Shown piece after piece: positions 34,278 to 42,747 of a stretch of 45,873 bases of DNA. Location of the stretch: contig JAFGAC010000004.1 of the NCBI GenBank assembly GCA_016933835.1, forward strand, positions 1 to 45,873. Direction: 5' to 3'. This DNA is from Clostridiales bacterium (lineage in GTDB: Bacteria; Bacillota; Clostridia; Peptostreptococcales; Acidaminobacteraceae). Within the stretch, counting starts at the first letter, position 1. Each line of letters begins with the position of its first letter. The notes under the pieces were generated by a model. It was given only the letters and a program-made list of their open reading frames with translations, ran no database searches and was not told where the DNA came from. The position numbers were made by a program, and so were the translations under genes.

Positions 34278-34373
34278 GTTGGTCTTTCCAACGATAAAGG
34301 CAAACTCAGCGAAAACTGAGGGCGCAAAGCTAAAGGGCCTTACCCCTATAAGGGATGGCAGCCAGCTACCGAA
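34278..34373 (+). promoter_or_regulatory. Cyclic di-GMP-I riboswitch, second copy, adjoining the ribosome binding site
   Basis: Same 5' hairpin (GTTGGTCTTTCCAAC) and GGCAAAC, P2 CTCAGC/ACTGAG, GGCGCAAAGC, P3 ending GCC and then CTACCGAA. Position 20 is G. The aptamer end abuts GAAGGGAGAG, the ribosome binding site of the ATG at 34388, so translational control is likely. TCTTTC in the 5' hairpin loop could pair with that site. Confidence 0.92.
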
Positions 34374-34387
34374 GGGAGAGAATTTTA

Positions 34388-35173
34388 ATGTTAAAAAGAA
34401 GTATTTTATTAGGTTTAGTATTGATTATGGTTATCGCTTCTGCATCAATAGCTTTTGCAGATATCAATGTAAATGTATTAAATCAAACAGGTGTTGAAAA
34501 AGGATTTTTTACTGTTAATGTTACAACACAAAATGAAATTAGAGTACTAGTCAATAAAGATGATCAAAATGCAGTCTACACTTTAAACGAAACTGCAAAT
34601 TTACCTTTGCAAATGGGAAATGGCGTTTACTCAATAAGAGTATATGAGAAATTAAATGGACGCTTTCAATTAGTTAAACAAGAAAACATCACATTAAATC
34701 TAGAAAATCAAAACTTGGTTTATTTAAACTCAGTTCAAAATATCAATTGGAATTCAGAAATGAATGCAATTAAAATAGCTGCACAATTAACAAACAATCT
34801 AGAAACAGAAATGGATAAAATTACTGCTATCCACAAATATTTAATTGAAAATATTTCATATGATTATATAAAAGCACGAACTGTAAAAGGTGGTTATCTA
34901 CCTGCTATCGATTCAACATTAGAATCAGGCAATGGCATTTGTTACGATTATTCTTCAGTATTAGCAGCAATGTTGAGAAGTGTCAATATTCCTACAAAAG
35001 TAAGTGTTGGTCATGTAGGAGCAGTATATCATGCATGGAATGAAGTATACTTATCAGAAACTGATGAATGGATTACAATAGATGCAACAACTGATGCAAT
35101 CTACAATAAATATGGAATCAAATATGAATTAGAGAAAACTTCTATTATGTACAATGTAGAAATCACATACTGA
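34388..35173 (+). CDS. secreted transglutaminase-like (Transglut_core) protein
   Basis: ATG at 34388 gives 261 residues with a signal peptide (residues 1-24, ending SIAFA). About 100 residues of beta-rich sequence precede the transglutaminase core with the triad Cys185 (GNGICYDYSS), His215 (AVYHAWNEV) and Asp232 (WITIDATTD). Extracellular members of this fold are often proteases or amidases rather than crosslinking enzymes, so the reaction is open. The two c-di-GMP riboswitches upstream place it in the same programme as the surface proteins, where it could process or crosslink surface components. An upstream in-frame extension runs through the riboswitch and is rejected. Confidence 0.88.
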   Translation: MLKRSILLGLVLIMVIASASIAFADINVNVLNQTGVEKGFFTVNVTTQNEIRVLVNKDDQNAVYTLNETANLPLQMGNGVYSIRVYEKLNGRFQLVKQENITLNLENQNLVYLNSVQNINWNSEMNAIKIAAQLTNNLETEMDKITAIHKYLIENISYDYIKARTVKGGYLPAIDSTLESGNGICYDYSSVLAAMLRSVNIPTKVSVGHVGAVYHAWNEVYLSETDEWITIDATTDAIYNKYGIKYELEKTSIMYNVEITY

Positions 35174-35201
35174 TAAATCCCTCAATGTAATATATCTTTT
35201 A

Positions 35202-35234
35202 AAAGAATCTGAAAAGGTTCTTTCTTTTTTTTTT
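35202..35234 (+). terminator. Terminator of the transglutaminase-like gene
   Basis: AAAGAATCT and AGGTTCTTT (one G-U) with GAAA loop, then about ten T. Confidence 0.85.
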
Positions 35235-35239
35235 GAAAT

Positions 35240-35266
35240 AAAAAAGCGCAATACTTAAATGCGCTT
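35240..35266 (-). terminator. Terminator of the tandem GGDEF genes
   Basis: On the minus strand AAGCGC and GCGCTT form a 6-bp stem, followed by TTTTTT. Confidence 0.8.
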
Positions 35267-35267
35267 A

Positions 35268-37043
35268 CTATTGAAATCTAAAATTTTTCCGTGCTTTTTT
35301 ATTCACATACATTCGCTCATCTGCAATTCTAAGCAACTCATCTATACCATTTGAATCATCATTAAGAATAGCAATCCCAAAACTGAAACCACCATAAAAT
35401 TCAATATTATCAATAATAATTGCTTCATTTTCAAATTGTTTTTGAAATTCAGTTATCTTAGCAATAAGCTCTTTTTTATTTAAAGTCAAAAAAACGCCTG
35501 AAAATTCATCTCCACCAATCCTTGAAAAAATATCAGATGCTCTAAAAAAGTATTTGCTTCTATAAGCAAATTCCTTTATATACTCATCTCCTATATGGTG
35601 TCCATATAAATCATTTATTTTCTTCAATCCATCAAGATCTGCTATCATCAGCACACATTCGGAATTGTTTCTTTTTGCAATTTCCATACGATCCTGTAAC
35701 AAAACGTTAAAATACCTTCGATTCATAAGACCTGTAAGATCATCATATCGAGACCTCATTAATCTCTCTTTATTCAACTCAAAGATATGATGTAATATAG
35801 GTACTTGCATTTTTACATAATCCGCAATAGTCAAATCAAATTCATTGAATCCATTATTATCAAATGAGTCTAGGCATATGAACCAATTGGTATCTTGGTC
35901 AATTTCTACGGGAATATACATAGTTGTTTGTGCAATTTTGCCATCGCTGGTAGTTGCATATTCAGGACTCAGATAATCATCTATATCGCAAATGTTTCTT
36001 AAGATTTTTGACTCTGTTAAATTTCCTTTAGATAAGCGATAGATAAAACTGTCTTTCAGTTCAATCTCAAAATTACTGATTGAATCACTTGCATATCCAA
36101 CACTAGAAATTGATTTCAATATTTTGTTCTCAACTACTTCAAGTACAGAACCATAATTGGCATCATCAAATATATTAATTAAACCTTTTAAAAGTACATC
36201 AAATATTTTCGTGTTTTCAATATCTTTTCCAACATTCTGATTAATATCCAAGAAAAGTTCTTTTATCATTTCACGCTTCTCAGCTTGTTTCATATTATAT
36301 TTTTGCTCTGTAATATCTTTTAGATATCCTAATATTCCAATTGCATTTCCAAATTCATCGGTATCTAGTACTTTCGATATAATTACATCATGCAATAGCC
36401 CATCACTATAAGGTATTTTTGATTCAAAAGCTTGTTCTTTCTTATTGATTGTCAAACTAATATCAGCCTTATTAAAAATTTCAGCCAGTACTGGTTGAAA
36501 AACATCATAAACATCATGACCAATTATATCATTTACATCCAATCCTAATGAACTGCAGTAAGCTTGATTGCAGAATTTATAAATACCCTTATTATCTTTA
36601 TAAAAAATTGGATCTTTTACAATTTCAATCAAGTTTTTTAAAAAGTTTCCTTTTTGAGATATCTCATCATAATTTTTTTTGAAAGTCGTGATATTTTGAA
36701 TAATTCCATCAATTTTCAGCAATTCATTCTTTTCATTGTAAATATAATTTCCATCAATCATCAACCAAGCAAATCTATTCTCGCCAATTTCTATTTTATG
36801 CTCATTGAGTTTCAATGCTTTTGCTTTAGGATTTCTCTGAATTTCATCTTTTATGATATTTTTTAAATTATTATTTAAAAATTCAACAATTTCACCTATT
36901 AAATGCATTTCAATTTTATAAAGCTCATTCCCACCACTATTGTTAATTGTATCAAAAAAATTCAAAGAATCTGCATGCACTATATATTCCCAAAATATAA
37001 TTTTTTCTCTATTTCTCACATCGTTTTCTTCTTTTGAATTCAT
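35268..37043 (-). CDS. diguanylate cyclase with PAS and GAF-like domains
   Basis: The 591-residue soluble protein has a PAS-like region (about 15-120), a second PAS (about 135-250; FYKDNKGIYKFCNQAYC) and a GAF-like region (about 260-420). The C-terminal GGDEF domain has catalytic IGGDEF and inhibitory RxxD (RASD) five residues before it. ADLDGLKKINDLYGH and GDEY carry the canonical guanine- and metal-contacting residues. It should synthesise c-di-GMP with product feedback. The N-terminal PAS is extra relative to its neighbour, with which it shares the rest closely. The ATG follows AGAGGTGA. It lies directly beside the riboswitch-controlled genes, convergent with them. Confidence 0.93.
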   Translation of the reverse strand: MNSKEENDVRNREKIIFWEYIVHADSLNFFDTINNSGGNELYKIEMHLIGEIVEFLNNNLKNIIKDEIQRNPKAKALKLNEHKIEIGENRFAWLMIDGNYIYNEKNELLKIDGIIQNITTFKKNYDEISQKGNFLKNLIEIVKDPIFYKDNKGIYKFCNQAYCSSLGLDVNDIIGHDVYDVFQPVLAEIFNKADISLTINKKEQAFESKIPYSDGLLHDVIISKVLDTDEFGNAIGILGYLKDITEQKYNMKQAEKREMIKELFLDINQNVGKDIENTKIFDVLLKGLINIFDDANYGSVLEVVENKILKSISSVGYASDSISNFEIELKDSFIYRLSKGNLTESKILRNICDIDDYLSPEYATTSDGKIAQTTMYIPVEIDQDTNWFICLDSFDNNGFNEFDLTIADYVKMQVPILHHIFELNKERLMRSRYDDLTGLMNRRYFNVLLQDRMEIAKRNNSECVLMIADLDGLKKINDLYGHHIGDEYIKEFAYRSKYFFRASDIFSRIGGDEFSGVFLTLNKKELIAKITEFQKQFENEAIIIDNIEFYGGFSFGIAILNDDSNGIDELLRIADERMYVNKKARKNFRFQ

Positions 37044-37082
37044 TATGAATCACCTCTAGAATTAAAGTTGAAATTGAATAAA

Positions 37083-38492
37083 TTATTTTTTCGAAAATTT
37101 ATCCCTATACATTCTTTCATCAGCCATTTTGATTAATTCTTCTGTATTGCTGCATTCATTTGGATATACAGCCACACCGTAACTAAAATTTACTTTAAAT
37201 TTTGAATTGTTAAATTTAATTTTCTTTTTTCCAAATTTATTTTGAAATTTGTTGATGGTCAATTCTATTTCAGCACTGTCATCTGTTACAAAAATCCCGA
37301 CAAATTCATCGCCTCCAATACGAGCGATAATATCATCTGTTCGAAAAAACTTCTTTATTTCACTTGAGAAAAATTTTAAATACGCATCACCTTTTTGATG
37401 ACCAAATACATCATTGACTGCCTTCAAATTATCCAAATCAATCATAATCATCACTAACTGCAATTTATGGTTTTTTACATACCTTATTTTTTCTTTTAAC
37501 AATTCAGTAAAATACCTACGGTTAATTAAACCTGTCAACTCATCATATCTGGAAATCTCAAGTCTTTCATGATTCAACTTAAAAATCCGGTTCAAAATAG
37601 GCACTTGGAACATTACATATTCTGCGATTTTCAAGTCAAATTCATTGAAAGCATTCGGCATATTAGAATCTAAACAAATATACCATTGTTCATTGTTTGA
37701 ATCACTTATCGGAATGAACATCATACTTTGGACTGTATTCCCATCTACGGTCTCTGGAATATCCGGGCAACGATCAAATTTTACATCTGTGAGATTTTTT
37801 AATATTTTAGGATTATCAATCATTCCCATTGAATATTGATAAATAAAACTATCTTTTAAATTAAGTTCAAACATCTCAATTGATTTTTCAATATAGCCCA
37901 CACTTGAAATTGATTTCAACTTATTTCTATTATCTATCTTTAGCACTGAACCATAATCAGCATCATCAAATATATCAACTAGTCCCTTAATTAAATGGTC
38001 AAAAATATCCATGTTCTCCAAATTATGACCTAAATTATTATTTAAATTCAAAAAAAGATCTTTAATCATCTCTCGTTTTTCAATTTTCTTCATATTCAAT
38101 TTTTCTTCAGTTACATCTTCAAGCACTCCTATTATCCCTCTGCATTGCCCAAAATTGTCATGATAGATATTTTTTTTAAAGACAATATCATGCAGTTCGT
38201 CATCATGCATAAGAATTTTTCTCTCAAATTGTTGCATGTTTTTATTTGAAATCAGTTCATCATCAGCCTTCTTGAAGGTATCATACAGCTCATGTGGAAT
38301 TACTTCATCCATATTTTTTCCTATTATTTGATCATACTCCAATCCAAGAAAATCACAATAGGCTTGATTGCATATTTTGTAGACGCCTTCAATATCTTTA
38401 AAGAACATAGGTTTATCTATTATTTCTATCATTGATTTTAAAAGAAGACTTTCGCTTTCTTCATATGTATTTTCACCAATTAATAATTTCAT
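37083..38492 (-). CDS. diguanylate cyclase with PAS and GAF-like domains, paralogue
   Basis: The 469-residue protein has PAS (about 15-130; FFKDIEGVYKICNQAYC), GAF-like (about 140-300) and GGDEF (about 310-469) domains. The active site is IGGDEF with RTDD as the inhibitory site, and IDLDNLKAVNDVFGH plus GDAYL are canonical. It shares long stretches with the next gene (KREMIKDLFL, then IFDDADYGSVLKI), so the pair arose by tandem duplication. They are separated by 39 bases and co-transcribed. The ATG follows TAGGAG. The signal sensed by the PAS and GAF parts is unknown. Confidence 0.93.
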   Translation of the reverse strand: MKLLIGENTYEESESLLLKSMIEIIDKPMFFKDIEGVYKICNQAYCDFLGLEYDQIIGKNMDEVIPHELYDTFKKADDELISNKNMQQFERKILMHDDELHDIVFKKNIYHDNFGQCRGIIGVLEDVTEEKLNMKKIEKREMIKDLFLNLNNNLGHNLENMDIFDHLIKGLVDIFDDADYGSVLKIDNRNKLKSISSVGYIEKSIEMFELNLKDSFIYQYSMGMIDNPKILKNLTDVKFDRCPDIPETVDGNTVQSMMFIPISDSNNEQWYICLDSNMPNAFNEFDLKIAEYVMFQVPILNRIFKLNHERLEISRYDELTGLINRRYFTELLKEKIRYVKNHKLQLVMIMIDLDNLKAVNDVFGHQKGDAYLKFFSSEIKKFFRTDDIIARIGGDEFVGIFVTDDSAEIELTINKFQNKFGKKKIKFNNSKFKVNFSYGVAVYPNECSNTEELIKMADERMYRDKFSKK

Positions 38493-38716
38493 CCCTATAC
38501 TCCTAGCTTTTTACAAATTATAAGAATATTCTATCATTAATCTCTGATATATACCATTTTAATGTATAAATAATTAATTCTTTAACTCGATTTCCATTTA
38601 CCAACTCAATTCTTCTCATCTCAGCATTCTCAATCACATAACTATATTGATGCTCTTATTTGTTCTGCAATTCATTATGGCATATTGATCTGATCTATTT
38701 TCTTTGTCCATTGAAA

Positions 38717-38746
38717 TGAAATAGGTTGAGCAAAAGCTCAACCTAT
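38717..38746. terminator. Strong hairpin between aminopeptidase P and GGDEF genes
   Basis: AAATAGGTTGAGC and GCTCAACCTATTT form a perfect 13-bp stem with a four-base loop, ending the aminopeptidase gene. The T tract is short. The rest of 38493-38716 is AT-rich and I see nothing in it. Confidence 0.65.
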
Positions 38747-38748
38747 TT

Positions 38749-39990
38749 CTATCTGTTTTTCATAAAGTTTTCAATATCTTCAACTTCTTTAATAATTGCC
38801 TTAGATAATACTTCATTGCCCTCTTCTGTAATTAAAATATCATCTTCTATTCTGATTCCGATATTCTCTTCAGCGATATACAGCCCTGGTTCACATGTTA
38901 TCACCATGCCAGGTCTCAATTCAGTTTCTCTTGTCCCTAAGTCATGTGTATCAAGACCCATATAATGGCCAACCCCATGATAGTAATACTTTGAAATATC
39001 ATCTTTATTTTCTATAAGACCAATACGAATAAGCTCAGTAGCAATATACTCTTTCGCCACCTCATTCATTTTAGTAAAAGGTGTTCCAGGTACCATAGCT
39101 TTAATAACCTCTTTCTGAGCACTTAAAACGATATTATAAAGTTCTTTCTGTCTTGGAGAAAAAACACCACTTACAGGCAATGTTCTTGTAATATCAGAGG
39201 CATATTGATTGAACTGCGCTCCTAAATCCATCAAAATAAGATCACTACTCTTAACTTTATTTTCATTTTCAATGTAATGAAGAATAACAGCATTTTTTCC
39301 TGAAGCAGCTATTGTATCAAATGCATTGCCATCCGCTCCATTATTCATGATTGCAAAGTTGAATACAGCCTCTGCCTGGTATTCATAAATACCCGGTTTC
39401 AAATTATTCATGATTTCTTCTATACCCAATTTAGTCAAAGCAATAGCATTTTTAATCTGATTAATTTCATAATCTTCCTTGATCATTCTAAGATCGCTGA
39501 CAATATTATGAATTGTATTCATTTTTACATGTAAATACTTATCTTTGAATTCTTGTGCAAATTCATGCACATAGGTGTTTTTTTCATCCCAATTTAATTT
39601 TTCCAAATCAAAATATACTATTTCTACTTTTCCATCATATACTGACTTATTGATATAAGCTTTGAAATCTTTTTCAAACTCAATCAATTCAATACCTGAA
39701 ATTTCCTCTGCATTTTCTTTAGTCAACTTTCTTCCATACCATTTTTCCACATCATAATTTGGCTCTTCGATAAATAACTTAGTTTCGATTTTATCTTTGG
39801 TTTTCAAAATTGTCATTGAAAAATTTTCTTTCTTCAATCCTGTAAAGTAAAAAAAGTTTTTATTGGGTTTAAATTTATAAAATGAATCTGCTGTGCTTCT
39901 AGGTGCCTTACCTGAAAAAAGAATAACCATTTCATTTTCGTTCAACTTTTCTATCAACCGTTCTCTATTTTTTGAATAAAATTCCTTCAT
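38749..39990 (-). CDS. aminopeptidase P family protein (M24 metallopeptidase)
   Basis: The 413-residue protein has an N-terminal AMP_N domain (about 1-130; VILFSGKAPRSTADSFYKF) and a C-terminal pita-bread domain. The metal ligands appear in order: LMDLGAQFNQYASDITRT (two Asp), GVGHYMGLDTHD (His), TCEPGLYI (Glu) and IRIEDDILI (Glu). It removes N-terminal residues from peptides with proline at position 2. ATG at 39990 was chosen because GAGGTGG lies six bases upstream; a GTG at 40002 is inside that site. It is followed by a strong hairpin. Confidence 0.93.
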   Translation of the reverse strand: MKEFYSKNRERLIEKLNENEMVILFSGKAPRSTADSFYKFKPNKNFFYFTGLKKENFSMTILKTKDKIETKLFIEEPNYDVEKWYGRKLTKENAEEISGIELIEFEKDFKAYINKSVYDGKVEIVYFDLEKLNWDEKNTYVHEFAQEFKDKYLHVKMNTIHNIVSDLRMIKEDYEINQIKNAIALTKLGIEEIMNNLKPGIYEYQAEAVFNFAIMNNGADGNAFDTIAASGKNAVILHYIENENKVKSSDLILMDLGAQFNQYASDITRTLPVSGVFSPRQKELYNIVLSAQKEVIKAMVPGTPFTKMNEVAKEYIATELIRIGLIENKDDISKYYYHGVGHYMGLDTHDLGTRETELRPGMVITCEPGLYIAEENIGIRIEDDILITEEGNEVLSKAIIKEVEDIENFMKNR

Positions 39991-40070
39991 ATATATATCC
40001 ACCTCACATTATTTATTGCATTTTTAGTATATAAAAAAATTTATATAATTAAAATACTTAATTCAAAAAC

Positions 40071-40517
40071 TTAATATTTTTCAATTTGAATAATCAAATC
40101 AATTTCAACCGCAGCATCTCCAGGTAAAGAATTTACACCTACTGCAACTCTAGCATGTTTGCCTTTTTCTCTAAAAATTTTCTCGAGCAATTCTGAAGCT
40201 CCATCAATCACTTTTGAATGACTTATACATGTATCTATTGAATTCACATATCCAGTCAATTTAACTATTTTTTTTATACGATCTAAATCGCCAATTTCTG
40301 ACTTGATAGCACTCAATGCTCTAATAACACATATCTTTGAAGCTTCATATCCTTCATTAACTGTCAAATTTTTGCCGATTTTTCCACTATAGATTAATTC
40401 ATTTCCCTTTTTTGGTGTCTGGCCTGATACAAACAGCAAATCATTTACTGCTGTAATAGGAACATAACATGCAGCCGGATAAGGTTGAGGTGGAAGATCA
40501 ATTCCAAGAATTATCAA
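40071..40517 (-). CDS. RidA family protein (enamine/imine deaminase)
   Basis: YjgF/UK114-type protein that hydrolyses reactive enamines and imines formed by PLP enzymes. Motifs: NDLLFVSGQTPKKG, GYEASKICVIRALSAIKSE, ARVAVGVNSLPGDAAVEID with the catalytic Arg in the last. The coordinates use TTG at 40517, but it has no ribosome site nearby. AGGAGG lies 7 bases before an in-frame ATT at 40532, giving MIEEKLIILGIDLPPQ, which resembles the usual family N-terminus. The true start may therefore be this rare ATT. Confidence 0.92.
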   Translation of the reverse strand: MIILGIDLPPQPYPAACYVPITAVNDLLFVSGQTPKKGNELIYSGKIGKNLTVNEGYEASKICVIRALSAIKSEIGDLDRIKKIVKLTGYVNSIDTCISHSKVIDGASELLEKIFREKGKHARVAVGVNSLPGDAAVEIDLIIQIEKY

Positions 40518-40563
40518 TTTTTCTTCTATAATATAAATTCCTCCTTTTTTATTTTATTATATC

Positions 40564-40596
40564 AAAAAAAAAAGAGTGTAGAAATCAATCTACACC
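40564..40596 (-). terminator. Terminator after the SLH protein gene
   Basis: GTGTAGA and TCTACAC on the minus strand followed by a run of about ten T. A second small hairpin (GTCAC/GTGAC, 40615-40632) lies between it and the SLH stop. Confidence 0.85.
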
Positions 40597-40641
40597 CCAA
40601 AGATTAAATAGGGAGTCACGCATAATTGTGACCTTAATAAT

Positions 40642-42732
40642 TTATTGAAAATCAAAGATTATTGAAACAGTTTCCAGTCCAAAATATAATTTCAAACTAG
40701 GTGAATCATAATATATTTCACTTAATTGTAAAATATGATCTATATCTTCAAGTGTTTCAAAACCTTCAATGGTAATAACATTTTCTGTTTCACTGATACT
40801 GACAGTGTATTCAATTAATGGATCAGTATCGTCTTTCTCAAACACAATATGATCAGCAATATTGCTATCATCTAAAAGCACTCCAGCAACATCATAAAGA
40901 TTCCCTATATCGTCACTCAATACAATTTCAATTGATTCAAGATCGGAAACACTATAAGGACCCAAACCATCGAAAACTGAAATTGTAGATTCATCTGAAT
41001 ATACCAAAAGAATATCAAGTGGTGCAATTTCAACTGAAAATTCAGATGTTGTGTCATTTTCTATACCATCTTCAATTCCATTTTCATCAATAGTAATTTC
41101 ATATGCTGAGCCATATTTCAAATAATCACCTTGATCAAGTGTTACAACTGTATCTGTTGTTGAATACACGACAGTGGCAGTAAAAGGAACTGCCTCATCA
41201 TTTACTTTCAATTCGACGACATCCAATATTGATGTATCTGTAAAATCTGCACCTTCATCGTCAATAATCAACTCATCAAATGTCAGAACAATTTCTGAAT
41301 CCACTGCAACCTCATCACCCAATGGAAGGTACTCTACCATAGTTTTCCCGACAGTAGTAAATGTATACACTGATTGACCTGTGAAATTCAATATTTCACT
41401 ATCCAATATCGTGATTCTGTATATCATGTTATAATCTAGATCTTCATCGAAATATACAGTCCATACTTCATCATTGACATCAATACTGTAATCAGCAATA
41501 TTAATTATTTCCCATGCACTTTCAACATATTTTTCCAATTTTACTGCTGTTGTTGCTGTGTCATCAGAATAAGGTTCAGATGATGTTTCATTATTGTATA
41601 CTTCCTCAGTAAATGTAATTACAATATTTGAACTTGTCATTACATCTTCCGATTCATCTTCAGGTGAAATTGATGCGACACTGACACTACCTTCAACAGG
41701 CTCTAACATTGTAGTAAATAAGACTTCGTTTTGCTCAGAAAGTTTATAATCATTGGTATTCACAATTTTATCTCTATCAAATACTATTTGGTAATCAGTA
41801 TCATATTCCAACTTCTCCGGAACGATCGTCCATATATTTCCATTTAATACTACAGTAAATTCAATTTCATCTCCACCATATTCAGTAAAACTAATTGTAT
41901 CCGCAGCTTCAACTTGATTAAATACATCTCCTGATGCAATATAGAATATATCTTCAGAAAATTCAGCAGTTATTACAGGTTCTAAATCTATGTTGTACCT
42001 TGCAGTGTTATCATCAATAAGCACTGAAACTCTTAGATTCTCCAATCCTGTTAAATTTCTATAAGTGTAGGTATGGCAATGTCTATGCATAATCATCGCC
42101 ATTTCAATTCTTCTTACTGATGATAATGGATTGAATTTGGCATTGTTGTCCCCAATCATTAATCCCAGTTCTTTCATCTGATAAACAGCTTCTAAATATT
42201 CTTCACTTATTGATCCATCATCTGCATATTTATCAGCTTTCAAATTTAATTGACTCGTAATTTCATTTCCATATGCATTTATTACATATTGTGCAATAAC
42301 CTCACGAGTAGCTGCATCATTAGGATTAAATTCATCTATACCTTGAAAAACACCCATTTCATCAGCTATACTTACATAGTTTCTTCCCCATTCTGGAATT
42401 TGGTCCAAATCAAATTTGCAAATTGAATCAGTTTTATTTTCCTCCCATCCCATCATTCTTACGACCATTGTTACTGCTTCAAGATTAGTTACATCATTTG
42501 ACGGTCTAAAGGAACCATCTCCATATCCTTTCAGCATACCCCCTGAAGTCAATTCGTATACTTCATTTTCACCCCAATTGAAGTTGTCCAAATCTTGGTA
42601 TCCATTTATTCCTTTTTGATATTGACCTGTATCTGACGGTCCACCTTGTCCACCATAACCTGCAAATACTGTTGTTGTTCCTAAAGACAACACAAGTACT
42701 AATACTAATATCATAGCTAATATTTTTTTCAT
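40642..42732 (-). CDS. S-layer homology domain protein with SbsA-type Ig-like repeats
   Basis: ATG at 42732 follows GAGGGGTG; the preceding GTG is part of that site. The signal peptide ends TVFAGYG. Three SLH-type units occupy about residues 50-230 (GGMLKGYGDGSFRPSNDVTN, MGVFQGIDEFNPNDAATREV, LGLMIGDNNAKFNPLSSVRR) and bind secondary cell-wall polymer. The rest (about 235-696) contains Big_5/SbsA Ig-like domains (SISPEDESEDVMTSSNIVIT, EYLPLGDEVAVDSEIVLTFD). It is a cell-surface structural protein, probably S-layer-associated. It follows the rsgI gene by 15 bases and so is likely in the SigI-RsgI unit. Confidence 0.9.
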   Translation of the reverse strand: MKKILAMILVLVLVLSLGTTTVFAGYGGQGGPSDTGQYQKGINGYQDLDNFNWGENEVYELTSGGMLKGYGDGSFRPSNDVTNLEAVTMVVRMMGWEENKTDSICKFDLDQIPEWGRNYVSIADEMGVFQGIDEFNPNDAATREVIAQYVINAYGNEITSQLNLKADKYADDGSISEEYLEAVYQMKELGLMIGDNNAKFNPLSSVRRIEMAMIMHRHCHTYTYRNLTGLENLRVSVLIDDNTARYNIDLEPVITAEFSEDIFYIASGDVFNQVEAADTISFTEYGGDEIEFTVVLNGNIWTIVPEKLEYDTDYQIVFDRDKIVNTNDYKLSEQNEVLFTTMLEPVEGSVSVASISPEDESEDVMTSSNIVITFTEEVYNNETSSEPYSDDTATTAVKLEKYVESAWEIINIADYSIDVNDEVWTVYFDEDLDYNMIYRITILDSEILNFTGQSVYTFTTVGKTMVEYLPLGDEVAVDSEIVLTFDELIIDDEGADFTDTSILDVVELKVNDEAVPFTATVVYSTTDTVVTLDQGDYLKYGSAYEITIDENGIEDGIENDTTSEFSVEIAPLDILLVYSDESTISVFDGLGPYSVSDLESIEIVLSDDIGNLYDVAGVLLDDSNIADHIVFEKDDTDPLIEYTVSISETENVITIEGFETLEDIDHILQLSEIYYDSPSLKLYFGLETVSIIFDFQ

Positions 42733-42747
42733 TTTTCGCACCCCTCA

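Noticed and set aside
34276-34497. 73-codon ORF overlapping the riboswitch and the transglutaminase-like gene
   Set aside because: It runs through the second aptamer in another frame and has no plausible product.
20133-38492. Hybrid cGAMP-type (Hypr) cyclases among the three GGDEF proteins
   Set aside because: All three keep the Asp after GH..G that marks ordinary c-di-GMP synthases instead of Ser, so there is no sequence support for cGAMP synthesis by them.
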